DNA of 9,035 nucleotides from Candidatus Bathyarchaeota archaeon. Lineage in GTDB: Archaea > Thermoproteota > Bathyarchaeia > 40CM-2-53-6. Under the pieces are notes generated by a model. That model searched no databases and was not told where the DNA came from. It saw only the letters and a list, made by a program, of their open reading frames with translations. Within the stretch, counting starts at the first letter, position 1, and every line of letters starts with the position of its first letter. Positions 1-5,791 of the stretch are shown here, in pieces. The position numbers were made by a program, and so were the translations under genes. The stretch is taken from the NCBI GenBank assembly GCA_005882955.1, contig VBBB01000152.1, positions 1-9,035 on the forward strand, given 5' to 3'.

Positions 1-1
1 T

Positions 2-505
2 GGCAACGATCTAGTTCTATACACTGGAGATGCTCAACCAATACTTCCCGAGGGAGCCTTCCGACTCTCTGAGGCTGTGGTCGACCTTGCAGAACGACTA
101 GGCGTCGGCACACTGATCACTGTCGGGGCATTCATTACTGGTAGAATTTCTGATAACCCCAAGGTCTACGGGGCAGCCAGCGAGTCCGATCTCGTCAAGG
201 AACTCAAAGCTCTAGACGTTCAGATCATAGACAGCGGCGCAGTAACATGGATGAACGGTCTAATCCCCGGCCTCGCCAAAGTCCGAAACCTCAAAGGACT
301 ATTCCTCTCCGGCGAGACCTCCGGTTTCATGGTTGATCCGAGAGCGGCTATGATAATTCTCCGGGTCCTGATACGTAAGCTCGGGTTACAGATTGAGATG
401 AAGGAGTTAGAGGAGCAGGCGAAGGAGATTGATGATGCTCTCAAGAAGGGCAATGACAAAGGCGCCTCTTCTGCTGAACCTGGCAAGGCAAAGTACGTCG
501 GATAG
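2..505 (+). CDS. PAC2-family proteasome assembly chaperone (5' truncated)
   Basis: The frame is open from the first bases of the window, so the gene starts upstream and only the last 167 residues are seen. The first visible residues read NDLVLYTGDAQP, a stretch typical of the archaeal PAC2 (proteasome assembly chaperone 2) family. They are followed by a glycine-rich alpha/beta core (LITVGAFITGR, then GLFLSGETSGFMVDPRAA) and a charged C-terminal helix (MKELEEQAKEIDDALKK). Family members such as archaeal PbaB bind proteasome alpha subunits and help assemble the 20S particle in the cytoplasm. The protein ends in KYVG, so a tyrosine sits third from the end rather than in the penultimate position of the HbYX docking motif. 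A GTG at 77 would give a shorter protein but would discard conserved sequence, so it is not the start. No proteasome gene is in view. Confidence 0.85.
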   Translation, partial: GNDLVLYTGDAQPILPEGAFRLSEAVVDLAERLGVGTLITVGAFITGRISDNPKVYGAASESDLVKELKALDVQIIDSGAVTWMNGLIPGLAKVRNLKGLFLSGETSGFMVDPRAAMIILRVLIRKLGLQIEMKELEEQAKEIDDALKKGNDKGASSAEPGKAKYVG

Positions 506-559
506 AGCCTATTCCTAGCGTTAGTCTACCCATATTGACCGCAAGATTTGGAGTCAAAC

Positions 560-570
560 CTTTATTTTTG
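560..570 (+). promoter_or_regulatory. TATA-box-like element for the alkyltransferase gene
   Basis: The A/T-rich stretch ctttatttttg is centred about 28 bases before the ATG at 593. That distance fits an archaeal TATA box driving a leaderless or nearly leaderless transcript. No Shine-Dalgarno lies between the box and the start. The T-tract could also help end transcription of the upstream PAC2 gene. Confidence 0.6.
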
Positions 571-592
571 ATTACTCTCCCGTGATCGGGCC

Positions 593-1171
593 ATGCTTTC
601 GACTCAAGCGGCTGCAGTCGCAAATCGGCTAGGATCTGTGATTGACGGGAAGCTTGTTCGTACCAAGATTAGCACTCCTCTCGGGTCGATGATCGCCGTT
701 GCGGATGACGCAGCATTATTCCTACTCGAATTTGAGAATCGTGTGGCATTGACAGGCGAGCTTCGTCGTCTAGAGCGAGACTTTGGATTGATCGGTTCAG
801 GGAGCAACACTGTTCTAGAAATGCTCATCTCTCAGCTCGACGATTATTTCGCCGGCGAGTCTGCAGATTTCCAAATCCCTACGACCCAGCATGGTACAGT
901 GTTCGAAGAATCCGTCTGGAGGGCCTTGAGACAGATTCCTCCTGGACAGACGCGTAGCTATGGTGACATTGCTGAAGTGATTGGACAGCCCGCGAAATCC
1001 CGCGAGGTTGGACAGGCAAACGGTGCCAACAAAATATCGCTCGTTGTGCCATGTCATAGAGTGATTGGTGCGGATGGATCGCTCGTCGGGTACGGTGGAG
1101 GAATATGGCGGAAAAAATGGCTTCTGGATCACGAACGACGGTACGCGTGGACCTCGTTCGAACATAGTTAG
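593..1171 (+). CDS. ogt: methylated-DNA--protein-cysteine S-methyltransferase (O6-alkylguanine-DNA alkyltransferase)
   Basis: This is a suicide DNA-repair enzyme that moves an alkyl group from O6-alkylguanine (or O4-alkylthymine) to its own cysteine. The active-site motif PCHRV lies at residues 153-157, with acceptor Cys154. The preceding SREVGQANGAN segment (136-146) supplies the Arg finger (R137) and the hinge Asn (N146). Glu181 in LLDHE matches the Glu of the Cys-His-water-Glu network. The helix-turn-helix region around RSYGDIAEV (121-129) is also present. At 192 residues it has the N-terminal Ogt/MGMT domain plus the catalytic domain, with no Ada zinc or AraC domain. The ATG at 593 is preferred because a TATA box lies 28 bases upstream; an internal GTG at 638 would remove about 15 poorly conserved residues. 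It appears to be a single-gene unit. The symbol ogt is used for the single-domain form. Confidence 0.95.
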   Translation: MLSTQAAAVANRLGSVIDGKLVRTKISTPLGSMIAVADDAALFLLEFENRVALTGELRRLERDFGLIGSGSNTVLEMLISQLDDYFAGESADFQIPTTQHGTVFEESVWRALRQIPPGQTRSYGDIAEVIGQPAKSREVGQANGANKISLVVPCHRVIGADGSLVGYGGGIWRKKWLLDHERRYAWTSFEHS

Positions 1172-1284
1172 ATAACACTCAGTCGGCCCGCGTGACTATC
1201 CTCAAATGATGTTTCGAAGTCATCACTCCCAATCTAAAATCTCCGAGAAAACCATTGGCGGAATCTGCCCGCGGTTCCCATCCA

Positions 1285-1980
1285 TCACCAAGGTAGGCTC
1301 AGTGTCCCTGCTAGGAACTTGTTGAGCGGGTCAAGTTTCTTACTTGCTTGGACGAAATCCTTCATGAATCTTGGGCCCGTGACTTGCGTATTGCTGAATC
1401 GGACCCCTGCGGTAATGTCCTTCAGTTTCAAATCTTCCACGAAAGGATGGTTACGGTCAAACCCGGCTGGGGGTCTCTTCAAAGATTCACCCTCCATCTT
1501 CAACCCACTCTCCTTGACCTGTTTCCAGGCCTCGGGCTGGGACACGATCGTCCTACGGACCCTGTTGAGGGTCGGAGGGTCAGGGTGCCATATGCCTGCA
1601 CCGGCGAAACTGTCTCCCGGTGCAAGGTGTAGGTATAGCCCGGTGTAAGACTTCTTTCCTCCTCGACGGTGCCAGAACTCCATGGCCACATTTGTCTTGT
1701 AGGGACTCTTGTCCTTGGAGAAGCGAATGTCTCGGTAGATCCGTAAGAGTGACCCACCAAAGGGCCGAGGGTCTGCCACAAGGTATGGGCTAACCGCTCT
1801 AAGCTCGGCCCCAGCGTCTTTAATGAACCGGAGGCTGGGTGCGAGGACATACCTCTCATAATGCTGCTTGTTCTTCTGAAACCATACTCTGTCATTGTTT
1901 CTAGCCAAGCCCTTCAGAAACTTGAAGAATTCTGGGGAGAAGTAAGACCCGCTGGCCTTCGAGCTCAAATCCATCAGCAT
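1285..1980 (-). CDS. DUF2461 / TIGR02453 family protein
   Basis: This 231-residue protein belongs to the DUF2461 family, whose biochemical function is not established as far as I know. Three family blocks are visible. The first is the N-terminal FFKFLKGLARNNDRVWF with KNKQHYE (about 18-42). The second is the hallmark GGSLLRIYRDIRFSKDK followed by SPYKTN (75-97). The third is GLYLHLAPGDSFAGAGIWHP (114-133), rich in aromatic residues. Length is close to the usual 210-230 residues, so the gene looks complete. The start is the ATG at 1980; a second in-frame ATG two codons later is also possible. The gene converges with the alkyltransferase gene and diverges from the QW-repeat gene. There is no signal peptide or membrane segment, so it is probably cytoplasmic. 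Confidence 0.85.
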   Translation of the reverse strand: MLMDLSSKASGSYFSPEFFKFLKGLARNNDRVWFQKNKQHYERYVLAPSLRFIKDAGAELRAVSPYLVADPRPFGGSLLRIYRDIRFSKDKSPYKTNVAMEFWHRRGGKKSYTGLYLHLAPGDSFAGAGIWHPDPPTLNRVRRTIVSQPEAWKQVKESGLKMEGESLKRPPAGFDRNHPFVEDLKLKDITAGVRFSNTQVTGPRFMKDFVQASKKLDPLNKFLAGTLSLPW

Positions 1981-2133
1981 TTACTCGCGGATTTCGTATT
2001 GTTAAGCTCTGCTCACTCAGGTCCAAGTTCCTTCATCAGTCAGCGAAATTTCCGTCTGGCTTAGCTCTCAAGAGAAAACATAGAGAACGCTCAAGAGAGA
2101 AAGATAGAAAACGCTTACGAGTAGTGACCCTGT
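1981..2133. promoter_or_regulatory. divergent promoter region between DUF2461 and QW-repeat genes
   Basis: This 153-base spacer must hold the start signals for both flanking genes. On the minus strand a weak TATA-like cttaacaat (about 1999-2007) lies 23 or so bases ahead of the DUF2461 ATG. On the plus strand the purine-rich gatagaaaac (about 2103-2112) lies 26 or so bases ahead of the ATG at 2134. Both are poor matches. The right half contains the tandem repeat listed separately. Confidence 0.4.
2067..2113. repeat. imperfect tandem direct repeat, two 23/24-base units
   Basis: Unit 1 spans 2067-2089 and unit 2 spans 2090-2113, directly abutting. Both begin with ctcaagag, carry an A-rich middle with a central tag, and end in a-aacg. 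They differ by one base of length and a few substitutions in the middle. The repeat ends 20 bases before the ATG of the downstream gene and overlaps its probable TATA region. It could therefore be a paired binding site for a regulator. Confidence 0.6.
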
Positions 2134-3141
2134 ATGAAAGATCCTACTCTTAGCTGGCTTCTTGATAGCAAGGACCCATCGGTTAGGCATCAGGTTCTCA
2201 TTGATCTGCTCCACCGGCCAAAGGACGCAGAAGATGTCTTAGCCACACGTGAGAAGATTCCAAGCTACCGGCCGGTCAAGAAGATCATCGGAACACAGAC
2301 AAGCAAAGGCATCTGGTCTCCCACGGAGTCCTGTTATCGTCCAAAATGGACGTCAGCCGTCTGGCCTCTAGCACTTCTCGGAGAAATGGACGCTCCTCCC
2401 GATCCTAGAATCAGTTCGGAATGCGAGAGATTTCTCGAGCTTCACCAGACAGAGACAGGCGCGTTCGCCTGCCCAAGCAAGGTCGAGGAGAGCAAGAGAT
2501 GGGACGAGCCGTGTCTCACAGGAAATATGATTCGGACCCTGATCAAGTTCGGCTACTCTAATGACCCGCGGGTTCGAAGGGCGATCGACTGGCTGCCGAA
2601 GGATCAGCTGGAAGATGGCGGCTGGAACTGCGATCATCCTGAGAAGAAGGTGAAGCACAGTAGCTTCATGTCCACCATCGAGCCGTTGTGGGCCTACTCT
2701 GAGATTCCAAAACAGAAATGGACCCGGAAAATGAAACAGTCCATCAATGAAGGTGCCGGGTTTCTCCTCATGCACCACCTCTACAAGTCGGATAATCATC
2801 ACTGGCAGGAAACCTATCCGTTCTTCACCAAGCTCCACTTTCCAATGTACTACTTTTACGACATCCTCCACGCACTCCGCGTATTGACGAAGCTTGGCTA
2901 CGAAGACGATGAGAGGACTAGGAGCGCCGTCCAACTGCTACTTTCGAAACGCAGACCCGATGGAGCCTGGAACCTCGAAGGCGACTGGTATCGAGAAGGC
3001 GACTTCTTCTATCCCAGCGGGAAAGGCCGAAAGGCACCCGTGGTGATTGAAGAGATCGGAAAACCCAGCAAGTGGATCACTCTGAACGCCTACAGAGTCT
3101 TGACCCAGACTGGCGACCTTGACCCAAATCAAGACTCGTAA
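2134..3141 (+). CDS. QW-repeat alpha/alpha-toroid protein (prenyltransferase/squalene-cyclase-like fold)
   Basis: This 335-residue protein carries several degenerate QW-type repeats, QTSKGIW (55-61), QTETGAF (105-111), QLEDGGW (158-164) and RRPDGAW (273-279). Such repeats mark the alpha-helical toroid of squalene/hopene cyclases and protein prenyltransferases. The N-terminus (WLLDSKDPSVRHQVLIDLL) resembles a HEAT-like helix pair found in a family of archaeal and bacterial uncharacterised proteins often loosely named prenyltransferase or squalene cyclase. I see no DxDD catalytic motif of hopene cyclases. A cluster C166, D167, H168, H175 after the third repeat, with H235, D243 and H246 later, could be a metal or active site, but that is inference. 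There is no signal peptide or membrane helix. The real reaction is unknown; the fold is a good call and the enzyme name is not. Confidence 0.75.
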   Translation: MKDPTLSWLLDSKDPSVRHQVLIDLLHRPKDAEDVLATREKIPSYRPVKKIIGTQTSKGIWSPTESCYRPKWTSAVWPLALLGEMDAPPDPRISSECERFLELHQTETGAFACPSKVEESKRWDEPCLTGNMIRTLIKFGYSNDPRVRRAIDWLPKDQLEDGGWNCDHPEKKVKHSSFMSTIEPLWAYSEIPKQKWTRKMKQSINEGAGFLLMHHLYKSDNHHWQETYPFFTKLHFPMYYFYDILHALRVLTKLGYEDDERTRSAVQLLLSKRRPDGAWNLEGDWYREGDFFYPSGKGRKAPVVIEEIGKPSKWITLNAYRVLTQTGDLDPNQDS

Positions 3142-3154
3142 CGGTGTTAGCAAT

Positions 3155-3164
3155 GATTAATCTA
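3155..3164 (+). promoter_or_regulatory. TATA-box-like element for the dienelactone-hydrolase-like gene
   Basis: The stretch gattaatcta is centred about 26 bases before the ATG at 3186, the distance expected for a leaderless archaeal start. A weak gagagg (3168-3173) also lies upstream but 12 bases from the start, so it is a poor Shine-Dalgarno. Confidence 0.45.
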
Positions 3165-3185
3165 GATGAGAGGCCCTCGTAGCTC

Positions 3186-3869
3186 ATGATGATGGCATTG
3201 AAGAGTCGCATGGTCGAATTCAAAGCAGAAAGCGGACCGGGAAAAGGATACCTGGCGTCGCCCGAAAAGCCACGGGGGGCAGTCCTAGTTCTGCATGCCT
3301 GGTGGGGACTCAACGATTTCTTCAAAAGCTTCGCCAACAGGCTAGCCTCTCAAGGCTTTCTCGCGTTAGCGGCAGATCTCCACGATGGCGCTCTCGCAAC
3401 ATCCGTAGACGGGGCGAAGGAACTCCAGTCAAAAATCGCCAATGATAGAATAAAGCAGATCGTCTTGGGCGCCGCCGACTACCTACGATCGGATCCCTCA
3501 ATATCGGGACGCAAGATCGGCGTCGTAGGCTTCTCCATGGGAGCCGGATGGTCCTTGCTATTGAGCACCCTAAAGCCTGAAACTGTTGGGGCAGTCGTTG
3601 TCTTCTACGGGACTTACCCGATAGATTTTTCCAAAGCTGAAGCATCCTTTCTGGGACATTTCTCACCCGAGGATGAATGGGAACCCATGAGGGACGTGCG
3701 AGCTACAGAGGAGAAGATTCGCGGCGCCGGAAGGGAAGTAGCGTTTCACTTCTATCCTGGAACGAAACACTGGTTTGTTGAAGAGAATCGGCCGGTAGAA
3801 TACAATCGGGACGGCTCAGACCTGGCCTGGATAAGGACACTAGAGTTCCTCGACAAAAAACTACGATAG
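3186..3869 (+). CDS. dienelactone-hydrolase-family alpha/beta hydrolase with serine nucleophile
   Basis: This 227-residue cytoplasmic alpha/beta hydrolase belongs to the dienelactone hydrolase (DLH) family. The oxyanion-side strand reads AVLVLHAWWGLND (32-44). The nucleophile elbow is GFSMGAG (115-121) with Ser117. The acid loop GHFSPEDEWEP (157-167) gives Asp163, and YPGTKHWF (190-197) gives His195. Spacing and the C-terminal VEENRP match DLH proteins. Classical carboxymethylenebutenolidase uses cysteine at the nucleophile position, so the serine here suggests a general esterase or lactonase rather than a chlorocatechol-pathway enzyme. Three consecutive ATG codons (3186, 3189, 3192) make the exact start uncertain. 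It has its own TATA-like element, and no aromatic-degradation gene is nearby. The substrate cannot be read from the sequence. Confidence 0.85.
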   Translation: MMMALKSRMVEFKAESGPGKGYLASPEKPRGAVLVLHAWWGLNDFFKSFANRLASQGFLALAADLHDGALATSVDGAKELQSKIANDRIKQIVLGAADYLRSDPSISGRKIGVVGFSMGAGWSLLLSTLKPETVGAVVVFYGTYPIDFSKAEASFLGHFSPEDEWEPMRDVRATEEKIRGAGREVAFHFYPGTKHWFVEENRPVEYNRDGSDLAWIRTLEFLDKKLR

Positions 3870-3901
3870 TTGGCCGGGTCGGCTGAGTCGCAAGCACCGA
3901 G

Positions 3902-3910
3902 CTATTATAC
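3902..3910 (+). promoter_or_regulatory. TATA box for the DNA methyltransferase gene
   Basis: The stretch ctattatac is a good TATA-like element. Its centre is about 29 bases before the ATG at 3935 but only 8 bases before the ATG at 3914. That geometry fits a leaderless transcript starting at 3935 and argues against 3914. Confidence 0.6.
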
Positions 3911-3914
3911 ACAA

Positions 3915-3929
3915 TGCGCAATTCGCGCA
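3915..3929. repeat. inverted repeat between TATA box and start of the methyltransferase gene
   Basis: TGCGC (3915-3919) and GCGCA (3925-3929) are perfect inverted arms around the 5-base spacer aattc. The palindrome sits just downstream of the TATA box and just before the preferred start at 3935, where a bound repressor would block initiation. If translation starts at 3914 instead, these bases are coding. Confidence 0.5.
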
Positions 3930-3934
3930 GTCGG

Positions 3935-4783
3935 ATGAGCCCTGATTACCGAGTAATCATCGGCGACAGTCGTCGCATGACCGAAGTCACCGACGAATCA
4001 GTCCATCTTATCGTAACCTCGCCGCCCTATCCGATGGTGTCAATCTGGGACGACCTTTTCGCAGAAGCATCGGCTCCATCCTACAATGAGATGCACGAAT
4101 ATCTCAACGAGACCTGGCGAGAAATCAGAAGAGTCCTCATCCACGGAGGCATTGCCTGCATCAATATCGGAGACGCTACCCGGACCTCGAACGGCATCTT
4201 CCACCTCTACCCGAACCATTCAAGAATCATCGAAAACTTCGAGAAGCTCGGGTTCGTAACCCTGCCCTACGTGCTCTGGAAGAAGCCCACCAACCGGCCC
4301 CACTACAAGGGCAAAGGAGCCTTCCTAGGCTCTGGATTCCTTCCTCCGAACGCTTACGTGACTCTTGACATGGAGTACATTCTGATCTTCCGCAAAGGCC
4401 CACCTCGCAGCTTCCCACCTAAAGACCCGCGTCGCTACGATAGCAAGTTTACCAAAACAGAACGCGATGAGTGGTTCTCGCAAGTCTGGAGGGTCCCGGG
4501 TGCCAGACAGGATATTGACGGTCTCGAGCGGCGAGTAGCAGCCTTTCCTGAAGAGATTCCCAGAAGATTGATCAGAATGTTCTCGATTCTCGGAGACGTG
4601 ATCCTGGACCCGTTCCTAGGGTCCGGGACAACTCTCAAAGCAGCGATGGAACTAGATCGCAAGTTCGTCGGCTACGAAAAATTCCCACAACTCGCCGAAT
4701 TTATCAAAAGCAAGGTCGGATCAAGCCATAGACAGGTCGAGTTTCTTGAACAGCGTAGCGCGATCAAAGAACTCGCCAGATAG
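3935..4783 (+). CDS. beta-class DNA methyltransferase, probably N4-cytosine specific, solitary
   Basis: This is an S-adenosylmethionine-dependent DNA base methyltransferase of the N6_N4_Mtase (PF01555) family. From the preferred start the protein is 282 residues and begins MSPDYRVIIGDSRRM. The catalytic motif IV, TSPPYP (28-33), has the SPPY form usual for N4-cytosine enzymes. Motif I, DPFLGSGTT (225-233), which binds the cofactor, lies near the C-terminus with FVGYE after it. FPEEIPRRLIRMFS before motif I matches motif X. This IV-TRD-X-I order defines the beta class, and the middle region (about 115-200) would be the target-recognition part. An upstream in-frame ATG at 3914 would add seven Arg/Ser-rich residues, but the TATA box position favours 3935. 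No endonuclease or specificity gene adjoins it, so it looks like an orphan methylase. The target sequence is not readable by eye. Confidence 0.9.
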   Translation: MSPDYRVIIGDSRRMTEVTDESVHLIVTSPPYPMVSIWDDLFAEASAPSYNEMHEYLNETWREIRRVLIHGGIACINIGDATRTSNGIFHLYPNHSRIIENFEKLGFVTLPYVLWKKPTNRPHYKGKGAFLGSGFLPPNAYVTLDMEYILIFRKGPPRSFPPKDPRRYDSKFTKTERDEWFSQVWRVPGARQDIDGLERRVAAFPEEIPRRLIRMFSILGDVILDPFLGSGTTLKAAMELDRKFVGYEKFPQLAEFIKSKVGSSHRQVEFLEQRSAIKELAR

Positions 4784-4799
4784 ATCCGGACGAAGAAAC

Positions 4800-4808
4800 G
4801 CTTTATTC
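4800..4808 (+). promoter_or_regulatory. TATA-box-like element for the 93-residue protein gene
   Basis: The stretch gctttattc, just after the methyltransferase stop codon, is centred 28 bases before the ATG at 4832. Distance and composition match the box ahead of the alkyltransferase gene. The small gene probably has its own promoter rather than relying on read-through. Confidence 0.55.
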
Positions 4809-4831
4809 GCCGACTCAGTCCCTCAACGGCC

Positions 4832-5113
4832 ATGAAGATAATCCTGGACGAGGGAGCCCGCGAAGGAGCGATAAGAGTCGACCTGGCATGGGAGGTCTTC
4901 TTCGAATCGAAGTCAAGTATTCCACAAGGGCATGGAGCGCGACTGATTCCGTTCACAAACTGGCTCTGGGACGAACTCGGCAAGAAAGCGGGCTACCTTA
5001 ACAGGAATTCGGGAAAGGAACTAACGCTCGCGATTCCTGCGTTAAGCCAAGAAGCGCTCGACTTTCTTTTGCGGATCGCGTCTTTCTGGGCCGACGAGGT
5101 CCATGTGAAGTAA
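4832..5113 (+). CDS. uncharacterised 93-residue protein
   Basis: I do not recognise this protein. It begins MKIILDEGAREGAIRVDLAW, has a central aromatic-rich part (LIPFTNWLWDELGKKAGY, about 38-55), and ends with a hydrophobic helix-like stretch (QEALDFLLRIASFWADEV, 73-90). It has no cysteines, no signal peptide and no membrane segment, so it is likely a small soluble cytoplasmic protein. Support for a real gene is a TATA-like element exactly 28 bases upstream of the ATG, a tight fit between two plus-strand genes (48 bases after the methyltransferase, 45 before the cupin), and a protein-like composition. A role linked to the methyltransferase is possible only by position. It is too small for a known restriction endonuclease and shows no such motif. 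Confidence 0.65.
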   Translation: MKIILDEGAREGAIRVDLAWEVFFESKSSIPQGHGARLIPFTNWLWDELGKKAGYLNRNSGKELTLAIPALSQEALDFLLRIASFWADEVHVK

Positions 5114-5120
5114 GGAGGGG
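5114..5120 (+). promoter_or_regulatory. isolated Shine-Dalgarno-like GGAGGGG
   Basis: The run ggagggg starts right after the stop codon of the 93-residue protein. It is a strong anti-16S match, but the nearest standard start in the cupin frame, GTG 5159, is 38 bases away, too far for normal use. A CTG at 5135 is in frame and 14 bases away. Its role is therefore unclear. Confidence 0.3.
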
Positions 5121-5158
5121 CGCTTTCACAGAACCTGTGGGGGAAGCCAGTCGTCAAC

Positions 5159-5716
5159 GTGTTCGATGATAAGATTCTCGATGGATCCGAGAGATCATTG
5201 GTCCGCAAAGATGATCAGGGCTACCAGCGCTTCTTCATGCCGTTGCTCGGGCCTGGTCGAGCTTTCTTCAGGGTCGAAGTGATATCGAATGGAGAATCGG
5301 CCGCCCGTTATCACAGCCACTCTGAGGTTGACGAGTACTATCTCATTCTTGACGGCTCCGGGACGTTAAGGTACAACGATAGGGACGTAGTGGTCAAGCG
5401 TGGAGATCTCATAGCCAAGCCGACGGGACCAGACGCCACCTCTCAACTGATCGCCGATCGTGGAGAACCTCTCCGTATCTTGGACATGGAGATATGGCAC
5501 GACCGACCCTACAGCTCAAAGGACCTGATACTCAACCCTGACTTCAACGAGATCATAATGAGAGGACCCGGCTGGGGCGGCCTCTTCCCTAACGAGGCTC
5601 TTGTGTCCTCTGAAGATTTCCGGAAGCACTACGACGAAGGATATCGAAGGATGAAGGACGGCGGCTGGATCCCATCGAAGACTCGCGGTCACAAGAAGGT
5701 AAGAGAGAAGACCTAG
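5159..5716 (+). CDS. cupin-domain protein
   Basis: This 185-residue protein has one cupin beta-barrel. Cupin motif 1 is clear at YHSHSEVDEYYLILDGSG (51-68), giving metal ligands His52, His54 and Glu59. Motif 2 begins as expected with RGDLIAKPTG (81-90), but the histidine usually found a few residues later is absent; the segment reads PDATSQL. The metal site is therefore three-ligand or altered. Similar single-cupin proteins range from isomerases to dioxygenases and sugar-binding regulators, so no reaction is assigned. A C-terminal region (about 125-185) extends beyond the barrel and ends in a very basic tail. The start is GTG 5159; in-frame upstream codons before the stop at 5111 offer only CTG 5135. 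It may be cotranscribed with the preceding small gene, since no good TATA box is seen at the right distance. Confidence 0.8.
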   Translation: MFDDKILDGSERSLVRKDDQGYQRFFMPLLGPGRAFFRVEVISNGESAARYHSHSEVDEYYLILDGSGTLRYNDRDVVVKRGDLIAKPTGPDATSQLIADRGEPLRILDMEIWHDRPYSSKDLILNPDFNEIIMRGPGWGGLFPNEALVSSEDFRKHYDEGYRRMKDGGWIPSKTRGHKKVREKT

Positions 5717-5791
5717 CCTCTCCAACCTTCACAGCCGCAAGGCGCCCCAAGGGTTCTACAGGAGAAGCCGATTTGGGATGAGGTAACCGGG

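Noticed and set aside
77..79. GTG as the start of the PAC2 gene
   Set aside because: The frame is open upstream and encodes conserved PAC2 residues before it, so the gene is truncated by the window edge.
1206..1226. Inverted repeat tgatg/catca between convergent genes as a terminator
   Set aside because: The stem is only 5 bases with a 9-base loop and no T-tract follows; it is within chance expectation.
1348..1648. Plus-strand frames of 94-109 residues within the DUF2461 gene
   Set aside because: They lie wholly inside a minus-strand gene with clear family motifs and show no recognisable domain.
2560..2600. gggttcgaa as a tRNA T-loop
   Set aside because: It lies inside the QW-repeat coding sequence, and no acceptor or D-stem pairing surrounds it.
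2368..2934. 188-residue minus-strand frame opposite the QW-repeat gene
   Set aside because: It mirrors a well-supported plus-strand gene and has no motif, promoter or partner.
3902..5716. Restriction-modification or defence island around the methyltransferase
   Set aside because: None of the adjacent genes shows an endonuclease, helicase, ATPase or toxin motif; position alone does not support a system.
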